Made by a program: the position numbers and the translations under genes. 6,453 bases of DNA from CAZAQS01 sp046485135. Its GTDB lineage: Bacteria > Chloroflexota > Anaerolineae > Anaerolineales > UBA4823. The notes below the pieces were generated by a model. The model had not been told where the DNA came from. It was given only the letters and a program-made list of their open reading frames with translations, and made no database searches. The stretch covers positions 1-6,453 of the forward strand of contig JAWOHN010000062.1 in NCBI GenBank assembly GCA_046485135.1, read 5' to 3'. Below are positions 1 to 4,338 of this stretch, piece by piece; position 1 is the stretch's first letter; each line of letters opens with the position of its first letter.

Positions 1-219
1 ATGAATGAAGATGTATTCAAAGGCAAGTGGAAGGAATTGCGCGGCCAGGTTAAAGAATGGTGGGGCAAACTCACCGACGACGAGCTGGAACAGGCAGGCG
101 GCAATGCCGATCAAATCGTCGGCTTGCTCCAACAGAAATATGGCTACACCCGTGAGCATGCTGAAGAAGAATTTAACCGGCGAATCAAGGAGGTTAAAGA
201 GGCATTTGATAAAGACTGA
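1..219 (+). CDS. CsbD-like stress protein
   Basis: A 72-residue protein of the CsbD/YjbJ family, small cytosolic helical proteins induced in the general stress response of many bacteria; their molecular function is unknown. The family signature is visible: a start followed by FKGKWKELRGQVKEWWGKLTDDELE (residues about 6-30 in outline: GKWKELRG, then WGKLTDDEL), a central G-x-x-DQIVGLLQQKYG stretch (about 35-48), and an acidic/basic helix at the end with a heptad-like EHAEEEFNRRIKEVKEAF pattern. Length is normal for the family (about 60-75). The gene starts at the first base of the window, so its promoter and ribosome binding site cannot be seen; the ATG fits the family N-terminus, so it is probably complete. 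It is followed by a hairpin-rich gap and a GlsB-type gene, another protein commonly found in stress regulons. Confidence 0.93.
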   Translation: MNEDVFKGKWKELRGQVKEWWGKLTDDELEQAGGNADQIVGLLQQKYGYTREHAEEEFNRRIKEVKEAFDKD

Positions 220-245
220 GACCAACGCAAGTTGTATTCCAGCGG

Positions 246-275
246 CAGGCTGGAAGCCTGGTTTATAACCAGGCT
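246..275 (+). repeat. Competing stem-loops after csbD
   Basis: Two inverted repeats share one arm. CAGGCT (246-251) can pair with AGCCTG (255-260), or AGCCTGGTT (255-263) can pair perfectly with AACCAGGCT (267-275), 9 bp around a TAT loop. The two folds are mutually exclusive. There is no T-run behind the structure, so it is not a standard intrinsic terminator. The first half resembles the palindrome at 672-688 (shared CTGGAA centre between CAGG and CCTGG), suggesting a REP-like dispersed element. It could equally serve as a processing or stability hairpin between csbD and the next gene. Confidence 0.6.
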
Positions 276-284
276 GTCGCCCAT

Positions 285-304
285 TCTCCCTCGAAAAAGG
301 GAGA
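285..304 (+). repeat. Hairpin upstream of GlsB-type gene
   Basis: TCTCCCT (285-291) and AGGGAGA (298-304) form a perfect 7-bp stem with the six-base loop CGAAAA. It sits between the competing stems at 246-275 and the hairpin at 304-338, in the leader of the gene at 363. No T-run follows. Function unknown; it could be part of a structured 5' leader. Confidence 0.55.
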
Positions 305-338
305 TAGTTTCGCAAACACGGGTAATCCGTGAAACTAT
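304..338 (+). repeat. Nested hairpin in leader of GlsB-type gene
   Basis: ATAGTTTC (304-311) pairs with GAAACTAT (331-338) as an 8-bp outer stem; inside it CACGG (317-321) pairs with CCGTG (327-331), G331 being shared by the two stems. The structure ends 11 bases before the AAGGAG ribosome binding site (350-355) of the gene at 363, so it is placed to influence translation or message stability. No known riboswitch class was recognised. Confidence 0.5.
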
Positions 339-362
339 TACCTTCACACAAGGAGTTAACAA

Positions 363-635
363 ATGAACATTCTCATATATCTCATCGCTGGCGCGATCGT
401 TGGTTACATAGCCTCCAGGATCATGCGGACCAATTCGCAACAGGGCTTAATCCTCGATATCCTGGTGGGCGTTGTTGGCGCATTCATAGCAGGGTGGTTC
501 CTTTCCCCCATTTTTGGCGTTGGGACGATCAACGATGCAGTCACCCTTCCAACTATGCTGGTAACGCTGGGAGGCGCCATCCTGCTCTTGTTTGTGGTCA
601 AGCTCTTGCGTGGGGGAGCGTTGCGCGGTCGCTGA
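363..635 (+). CDS. GlsB/YeaQ/YmgE-type stress membrane protein
   Basis: A 90-residue integral membrane protein of the transglycosylase-associated (GlsB/YeaQ/YmgE) family. Despite the old family name, no enzymatic activity is established; members are tied to envelope or general stress. Three hydrophobic segments are visible at about residues 3-20, 29-52 and 61-83, with the glycine-rich family pattern IAGAIVGYIASRIM in the first and ILVGVVGAFIAGW in the second, and a positively charged tail (KLLRGGALRGR) that should be cytoplasmic by the positive-inside rule. The ATG is preceded by AAGGAG at 350-355 with a seven-base spacer. A longer frame starting at 329 in another register is a shadow. It lies downstream of csbD with a 143-base hairpin-filled leader; cotranscription with csbD is possible but not shown. 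Confidence 0.93.
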   Translation: MNILIYLIAGAIVGYIASRIMRTNSQQGLILDILVGVVGAFIAGWFLSPIFGVGTINDAVTLPTMLVTLGGAILLLFVVKLLRGGALRGR

Positions 636-671
636 CAATTCCGTTTTGTCCAGGGATTAATCAACAGGTAA

Positions 672-688
672 CAGGGCTGGAACCCTGG
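672..688 (+). repeat. REP-like palindrome after GlsB-type gene
   Basis: CAGGG (672-676) and CCCTG (683-687) form a stem around CTGGAA. A further CCAGGG at 650-655 could instead pair with CCCTGG at 683-688, so again two folds compete. The core CAGG-CTGGAA-CCTGG resembles 246-261 in the gap after csbD. Short palindromes of this form recur between genes in many environmental bacterial genomes, which makes a REP-like element a reasonable guess. No T-run follows. Confidence 0.5.
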
Positions 689-738
689 CACAAGTTAGAT
701 GCCCTACAAATTATTCGTAATCAAATGAGGAGAAAAAT

Positions 739-897
739 ATGGGTCGCAAGGGAGTCAGTAAACGAAAAAAAGCAAAAGAGAAATCTACGCCCGTTACTGG
801 AAGTATCTCTGCTTTGATGGATCGTAAGGCAGAAAATCTGTCAGAGCAGGTCTCAGAGAAGGGCAAGTCTTCCCCAAAAGGCAAAAAGAAGCGCTAA
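739..897 (+). CDS. Small very basic protein, 52 residues
   Basis: An unrecognised 52-residue protein. The reading frame is supported by a strong ribosome binding site, GAGGAG at 727-732, six bases before the ATG, and it ends with TAA at 895-897. Composition is striking: 17 Lys/Arg against 5 Asp/Glu, no Cys, Trp, Tyr or Phe. The N-terminus (MGRKGVSKRKKAKEK) and C-terminus (KGKKKR) are basic tails on either side of a mildly amphipathic middle (about residues 22-40: SISALMDRKAENLSEQVSE) that could be helical. Such a protein is likely to bind nucleic acid or an anionic partner, but that is inference from charge only. It resembles the 54-residue protein at 1551 in size and charge, not in alignable sequence. 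It could be a lineage-restricted stress or ribosome-associated protein. A spurious frame is possible, though the RBS argues against it. Confidence 0.72.
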   Translation: MGRKGVSKRKKAKEKSTPVTGSISALMDRKAENLSEQVSEKGKSSPKGKKKR

Positions 898-929
898 ACG
901 TACTGGTATGTAAAGGCTTCGATCCCCTC

Positions 930-960
930 TGGGTGCAGCTAGAACCAATAGCTGCGCCCA
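930..960 (+). terminator. Strong hairpin, possible terminator
   Basis: TGGGTGCAGCTA (930-941) pairs with TAGCTGCGCCCA (949-960): a 12-bp stem with one G-T wobble around a seven-base loop. It lies 33 bases after the stop of the small basic gene at 739, the usual place for a terminator. It lacks a downstream T-run (the next bases are GAAAGCGCC), so it may instead be a message-stabilising 3' hairpin or act without a U-tract. Confidence 0.5.
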
Positions 961-1027
961 GAAAGCGCCTTAATCTCTGAGTTGTTGGTATTGCTCTGGC
1001 GAGTCGGGCATTTATTGATCTTCAGGT

Positions 1028-1121
1028 AAATTGGTTATGAACGTCCCGCAGGTTCGATCAACTCAAGCCTGAGGTACGTCGAACCTGCGGGACGTTTTGT
1101 CCAAGTAGAGTTTACCAATTT
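1028..1121. repeat. Long palindromic element, 18-bp perfect stem
   Basis: The core arms at 1040-1057 and 1079-1096 are perfectly complementary over 18 bp (arm begins AACGTCCCGCAGG). A small internal stem, CTCA (1062-1065) with TGAG (1070-1073), lies in the loop, and an outer pair AAATTGGT (1028-1035) with ACCAATTT (1114-1121) frames the whole, giving a symmetric unit of about 94 bases. GGTAAA (1025-1030) and TTTACC (1111-1116) offer an alternative outer pairing. Only four T follow the core stem, so a terminator is possible but the symmetry and outer arms fit better with a MITE- or REP-doublet-like mobile repeat, or an extended cruciform. No flanking target duplication was identified. Confidence 0.65.
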
Positions 1122-1197
1122 TTATGGATGTCAATAAAAACTTTCAGGATAATCAGAATACATTACCAGGGAAAATACCTGGAGAGGAGACCCATCT

Positions 1198-1470
1198 GTG
1201 GTTGCACATCAACAATTTAGCCTTATTGAGGTAAAGCAAATCGGTGATACTTTAGGTATCGATTGGGTTGCGTTTGATGTTGAGCAGTTCCGGGTTGGGC
1301 TGGAAGTAGAGTTAGAGCACGGCGCCAGAGACCCACAAACCAACGTAACCGATGATGATGCCTTGATCACCGGTAAAATCGCCTTGGCCCATCTCAAAGA
1401 GTTTCCAGATTACTATACACGCCTCTCGGCAATGGAAAAAGAAGCCGACGAGTATTGGGCGAATGTATAG
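1198..1470 (+). CDS. DUF5661 family protein
   Basis: A 90-residue cytosolic protein with no signal peptide or membrane segment. It matches, from memory, the DUF5661 family, whose members share a central block like the one seen here: EQFRVGLEVELEHG (about residues 30-43), then DPQTNVTDDD (46-55) and TGKIALAHLKEFPDYYTRL (59-77 in outline). The family has no known biochemical function. The block of His, Glu and Asp residues (ELEHG, NVTDDD, AHL, EFPDYY) could suggest metal or ligand binding, but this is speculation. The start is GTG: GAGGAG at 1184-1189 lies eight bases upstream and no ATG occurs in frame before the very end of the gene. It is separated from its upstream neighbour by 300 bases of palindromes, so it likely has its own promoter. 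Confidence 0.85.
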   Translation: MVAHQQFSLIEVKQIGDTLGIDWVAFDVEQFRVGLEVELEHGARDPQTNVTDDDALITGKIALAHLKEFPDYYTRLSAMEKEADEYWANV

Positions 1471-1484
1471 AACCCCGCGCCGAG

Positions 1485-1517
1485 GGAATCCAAGAGTTGG
1501 AACCTTTGCTCTTTTTT
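1485..1517 (+). terminator. Weak hairpin with T-run, possible terminator
   Basis: TCCAA (1489-1493) and TTGGA (1497-1501) form a 5-bp stem, extendable by GG (1485-1486) with CC (1503-1504) across a small bulge, followed by TTTGCTC and six T at 1512-1517. The position, 15 bases past the DUF5661 stop, suits termination or attenuation before the gene at 1551. The stem is short and low in GC, so partial read-through is likely. Confidence 0.35.
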
Positions 1518-1550
1518 CACCAGTATAGACAGAAAAGGAAATTAATTACC

Positions 1551-1715
1551 ATGGCAAACAAAACCAGCAAGACCAACACCAAACGACCCTCTAAAGGGCA
1601 GCGCACATATACACGGCGGCTGAAGCAGGCCGCCCGCAAGGATGCAAACATAACCAACCCGCTGCTCACTCCCAGGAAGCCAGCGAAAGCGCCCAAAAAG
1701 AAGGATGAATCTTAA
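1551..1715 (+). CDS. Small very basic protein upstream of ftsH
   Basis: An unrecognised 54-residue protein with 17 Lys/Arg against 3 Asp/Glu. It begins MANKTSKTNTKRPSKG, has a basic helix-like stretch TRRLKQAARKDA (21-32), and a Lys/Pro-rich end (TPRKPAKAPKKKDES). The frame is open further upstream to an ATG at 1455 inside the DUF5661 gene, but the start at 1551 is preferred: AAGGAA at 1535-1540 lies upstream with a ten-base spacer, the upstream extension would overlap the preceding gene, and composition changes at residue M1 chosen here. The gene ends 12 bases before ftsH, so the two are almost certainly on one message. A nucleic-acid or acidic-membrane-surface binding role is plausible from charge alone. 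It could be an FtsH partner or substrate by context; that is inference. Confidence 0.72.
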   Translation: MANKTSKTNTKRPSKGQRTYTRRLKQAARKDANITNPLLTPRKPAKAPKKKDES

Positions 1716-1727
1716 CGAGGTAAATGA

Positions 1728-3647
1728 ATGGATTCTCAAAAATTTGACGAAGACCGCCTTACGGAAGAAAATAATTCAGTTCCATCCGAGAAACGCCCGT
1801 TTAAATTTTCGATCAGCTACTTGTTATCCCTCTTCATACTTGGATTGCTGGTCTTTCGTCTGGTCGGTGGGTTTCTGCCCCAGACACAAGAGCTTTCATA
1901 CAGTGCGTTCAAGAGATACCTCACGGATGAGCAAATCGCCAGCGTGCTTGTGAGCGCCAGCAACATTAGCGGAAAGCTGCGCGACGACACTGCTTTTACT
2001 ACCGTGCGGGTGGATGACTTGGAGCTAACCCAAATGCTGGAAGCTCATGGAGTGGAAATCCGTGGGCAGGTGGAAAGCAGTGGTGGAATCCTGGGCTTCT
2101 TGATGATTTGGATCTTCCCAATGGTATTGATGGTTGGTCTGTGGTACTGGTTCATCGGACGAAACAAAGGCGGGGCTGGTGGTCCCATGAGCAATCTCTT
2201 CTCCTTCGGTAAAAGTAAGGCGCGCAATGTACAAGGCGAGCAAACCGGAGTGACCTTCAATGACGTTGGCGGCGCCGGAGAGGCTGTGACCGATCTGAAG
2301 GAGGTGACCGAATTCCTCAAAAACCCAGATCATTTCCAGCGCTTGGGCGGTAAAATGCCCAAAGGTGTTCTCTTGGTAGGACCGCCGGGTACCGGAAAGA
2401 CCCTGCTTGCCAGGGCGACTGCCGGTGAGGCTGGCGTGCAATTCTTCAACCTGAGCGGAGCCGAATTTGTCGAAATGTTCGTTGGGGTTGGCGCCTCCCG
2501 GGTGCGGGACCTCTTTGATCAGGCCAAGAAAAGCGCTCCATCGATAATCTTCATCGATGAAATTGATGCAATAGGCGGCCGCAGGGCTGGTGCAGGGGCG
2601 ATGGGGGTGCATGAGGAACGCGAGCAAACCCTCAACCAGTTGCTGGCGGAGATGGATGGTTTTGAAACCTCCCGAGGTGTGATTGTCATGGCTGCCACCA
2701 ACCGCCCCGAGATACTGGATCCTGCTCTTTTGCGACCCGGACGTTTTGATCGTCAGATCATGGTTGAGCTGCCTGATCGCCAGGGCCGCCTTGAAATCTT
2801 AATCATTCACGTCCTGCTGGTCACATTGGGGGAGACTGTAAACCTTGAGGCAGTCGCGCAGATGACGCCGGGCTTTTCTGGGGCAGATCTGGCAAATCTA
2901 GTGAATGAAGCCGCGTTGCTGGCATCCCGACATGGAAAAGAGGCTGTAGAGATGGCCGATTTCGACGATGCGTTTGAGCGCGTTGTGGCAGGATCGGAAC
3001 GCCGGACGCGGACCATCACCCCGAACGAGAAGAGGGTGGTTGCAGTTCACGAAGCAGGGCATGCCCTGATTGCCAGTCTGACTCCAGAAGCGGATAAGGT
3101 TCACAAAGTGACCATCGTCCCGCGTGGGCGCGCCTTGGGGTATACCATGCAGCTTCCCACAAACGACCGCTTTCTGCTGAGCCAACGCGAGCTGGAAACC
3201 CGCTTGACGATCCTGGTAGGCGGGAGGGCGGCAGAGGCCTTGGTTTTTGGTGAGGCATCTACCGGAGCTGCCGATGATCTGGCGCATGCTACCGACATGG
3301 CCCGCCGGATGGTCACGGAATTTGGTATGAGCACCGTTCTTGGCCCAGTACGCCTGGCAGCCGACATGCAGGCGAATTTCCTCAGCCAGCAATTCGGTCT
3401 GGATCCTCGAGTCAGCCCGGAAACAGCCACCCTGGTAGATGTAGAAACTCGCCGTATCCTGGAGGAAGCTGTAGCCGAAGCGAGTAGCATCCTGGAACAT
3501 CATAGGTCGGCATTGGACAACCTGGCTGAACTGCTGTGCGAACACGAAACAGTTGATGGAGCGCAGATTGATGCCATTCTTGGCCAAGAGGAACAACAAG
3601 TAGAAGAAAAGATATTTACAAAGGAAGAAATTCCGCATTTGGCGTGA
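1728..3647 (+). CDS. ftsH: ATP-dependent zinc metalloprotease FtsH
   Basis: A 639-residue membrane-anchored AAA protease that extracts and degrades membrane and some soluble proteins; it works as a hexamer with the catalytic part in the cytoplasm. Order: transmembrane segment at about 29-50; extracytoplasmic FtsH_ext domain (about 55-115, with ELSYSAFKRYL); second transmembrane segment (about 121-143); AAA domain with Walker A GPPGTGKT (218-225), pore motif FVG (251-253), Walker B IIFIDEID (273-280) and the second region of homology with arginine fingers R336 and R339; M41 peptidase with HEAGH (441-445) and third zinc ligand D517. All catalytic residues are intact and length is normal. GAGG at 1717-1720 supports the ATG. 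Odd: in the segment after GRLEIL, positions 359, 363 and 364 are Ile, Leu, Leu where FtsH usually has Lys and Arg (E. coli KVHMRR). This may be an accessory paralogue rather than the housekeeping copy. Confidence 0.97.
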   Translation: MDSQKFDEDRLTEENNSVPSEKRPFKFSISYLLSLFILGLLVFRLVGGFLPQTQELSYSAFKRYLTDEQIASVLVSASNISGKLRDDTAFTTVRVDDLELTQMLEAHGVEIRGQVESSGGILGFLMIWIFPMVLMVGLWYWFIGRNKGGAGGPMSNLFSFGKSKARNVQGEQTGVTFNDVGGAGEAVTDLKEVTEFLKNPDHFQRLGGKMPKGVLLVGPPGTGKTLLARATAGEAGVQFFNLSGAEFVEMFVGVGASRVRDLFDQAKKSAPSIIFIDEIDAIGGRRAGAGAMGVHEEREQTLNQLLAEMDGFETSRGVIVMAATNRPEILDPALLRPGRFDRQIMVELPDRQGRLEILIIHVLLVTLGETVNLEAVAQMTPGFSGADLANLVNEAALLASRHGKEAVEMADFDDAFERVVAGSERRTRTITPNEKRVVAVHEAGHALIASLTPEADKVHKVTIVPRGRALGYTMQLPTNDRFLLSQRELETRLTILVGGRAAEALVFGEASTGAADDLAHATDMARRMVTEFGMSTVLGPVRLAADMQANFLSQQFGLDPRVSPETATLVDVETRRILEEAVAEASSILEHHRSALDNLAELLCEHETVDGAQIDAILGQEEQQVEEKIFTKEEIPHLA

Positions 3648-3898
3648 CGGCCTGCGCGGTTCGCAACCCGAAAATTCGGAATTCACCAACAACTTTATGG
3701 TCACCCCCACTCACCCAAAGTGTCCCGTCAATTGGGATAAAACGTGGTATATTTAAAGGGTTAGGAATCAAAACCCCGTACAAAAATGGAAAAAGCCAAC
3801 CCCGGCGGCAATAAATGTCGTCTTGGGAAGGATTTACTGAATGCACCTGGTTCTGATATACAGGCCAGGTGTCATTGTTTCCTAGCCTATTAAAAATG
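3648..3898. other. Intergenic region after ftsH
   Basis: No convincing gene is seen. A minus-strand frame at 3616-3846 overlaps the ftsH end and has no ribosome binding site or family resemblance. The stretch carries only weak inverted repeats (CCGAA with TTCGG at 3668-3679; GGGTT with AACCC at 3758-3776) and an AT-rich patch near 3745-3757. The stronger hairpin at 3844-3871 is listed separately. A promoter for the gene at 3928 must lie here or within the hairpin region, but none could be assigned. Confidence 0.5.
3844..3871 (+). terminator. Hairpin between ftsH and DUF5655 gene
   Basis: CACCTGG (3844-3850) pairs perfectly with CCAGGTG (3865-3871); within the 14-base loop CTG (3853-3855) can pair with CAG (3861-3863). 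It is followed by TCATTGTTTCC, a poor U-tract. It may terminate the ftsH transcript, although it lies nearly 200 bases after the ftsH stop, or form part of the leader of the next gene. Confidence 0.35.
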
Positions 3899-3927
3899 AG
3901 CTCCTCCGAGGAGGAGCTGGAGGAAAA
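3899..3927 (+). promoter_or_regulatory. SD/anti-SD hairpin abutting ribosome binding site
   Basis: AGCTCCTC (3899-3906) pairs with GAGGAGCT (3911-3918) around a CGAG loop, 8 bp perfect. The 5' arm contains CTCCTCC, which has the same sequence as the 16S rRNA anti-Shine-Dalgarno core; the 3' arm contains GGAGGAG. The functional SD for the ATG at 3928 is GGAGG at 3919-3923, immediately after the stem with a four-base spacer. The 5' arm could therefore pair either with the stem partner or with the real SD, which would block initiation. This is a plausible cis translational switch. Confidence 0.5.
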
Positions 3928-4287
3928 ATGTTAGTTTCAAATACATATCATGCTAGCCAGGATATATTCGCAGGAAAAAGCCAAGCCGTGCAGGACCTGT
4001 ATGGTCTTCTGGTCGCTGAACTTAATAAATTTGGGCCTGTTCAAGAAATCCAGAAAGCGATTTCGATTTCTCTAGAAAACAGCAGGCCTTTTGCCTCGGT
4101 GTTGATCCGGAACCGATCGCTCAAATTAGTCTTGCGAACCCAGCATCGCATAGCTAATCAAAGGATTCTCAGTATTGACCGCGTAGCCAATAAGAGTTTT
4201 GACCATACTGTCTTGTTGGACTCGAAAGATGATATTAACGACGAGTTAAAGAAATGGTTGGGAGAAGCTTATCACGCGAACTCGTAA
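3928..4287 (+). CDS. DUF5655 family protein
   Basis: A 119-residue protein resembling the DUF5655 family, recalled for the layout seen here: an N-terminal helix ending in LNKFGPVQEI (about residues 31-40), a strand pair with a basic residue and RPFASVLIRNRSLKLVL pattern (about 53-69), a short RI-x-SIDRV segment (about 79-88), FDHTVLL (near 91-97) and the closing DDINDELKKWLGEAY (about 101-115). The family function is unknown; DUF5655 domains occur alone or at the end of other proteins, including some linked to nucleic-acid-related contexts. There is no signal peptide, membrane segment or metal motif. The ATG follows GGAGG at 3919-3923, at a rather tight four-base spacing, and a hairpin adjoins that site. 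It converges with the oxidoreductase operon, leaving 51 bases between stops, and shows no operon link with ftsH. Confidence 0.82.
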   Translation: MLVSNTYHASQDIFAGKSQAVQDLYGLLVAELNKFGPVQEIQKAISISLENSRPFASVLIRNRSLKLVLRTQHRIANQRILSIDRVANKSFDHTVLLDSKDDINDELKKWLGEAYHANS

Positions 4288-4338
4288 ATTCTTGTGCTAG
4301 ATCGTTCGCTCGCCTCCACCCGTTAGCAGAACATCACT
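4288..4338. other. Short convergent gap with direct repeat
   Basis: The 51 bases between the convergent stops of the DUF5655 gene and the beta-subunit gene contain no clear bidirectional terminator hairpin. AGAACATCA occurs at 4328-4336 and again at 4341-4349, the second copy covering the beta-subunit stop region; this looks like a small local duplication. Confidence 0.5.

Larger units (their letters stand above)
898..1197. other. 300-base intergenic region with two palindromes
   Basis: No credible gene is visible on either strand here. The stretch holds a 12-bp hairpin (930-960) and a long palindromic element (1028-1121), followed by an AT-rich segment (about 1110-1170) that probably contains the promoter of the DUF5661 gene, although no convincing -35/-10 pair could be assigned by eye. 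The ribosome binding site for the next gene is GAGGAG at 1184-1189. Confidence 0.6.

Noticed and set aside
329..817. Plus-strand frame of 162 residues overlapping the GlsB-type gene
   Set aside because: Different register from the conserved membrane protein and runs through the next gene start; rich in Trp, His and Arg as shadows often are.
1040..1099. Simple intrinsic terminator at the 18-bp stem
   Set aside because: Only four T follow, the stem is unusually long, and outer arms outside the stem are also complementary; it lies about 140 bases after the nearest upstream stop. Recorded as a palindromic repeat instead.
1455..1550. N-terminal extension of the small basic protein from an ATG at 1455
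   Set aside because: It would start inside the DUF5661 gene, has no good ribosome binding site, and differs in composition from the downstream protein; the ATG at 1551 has its own RBS.
2025..2627. Minus-strand open frame of 200 residues opposite the ftsH AAA domain
   Set aside because: Fully antisense to Walker A/B coding sequence; open only because of ftsH codon usage.
2898..3710. Long minus-strand open frame (270 residues) opposite ftsH
   Set aside because: It lies antisense to the conserved M41 protease coding sequence, has no family resemblance and no ribosome binding site, and its composition is that of a shadow frame.
3616..3846. Minus-strand 76-residue frame after ftsH
   Set aside because: Overlaps the ftsH 3' end, lacks an RBS and a family match; possibly chance. 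Kept as intergenic.
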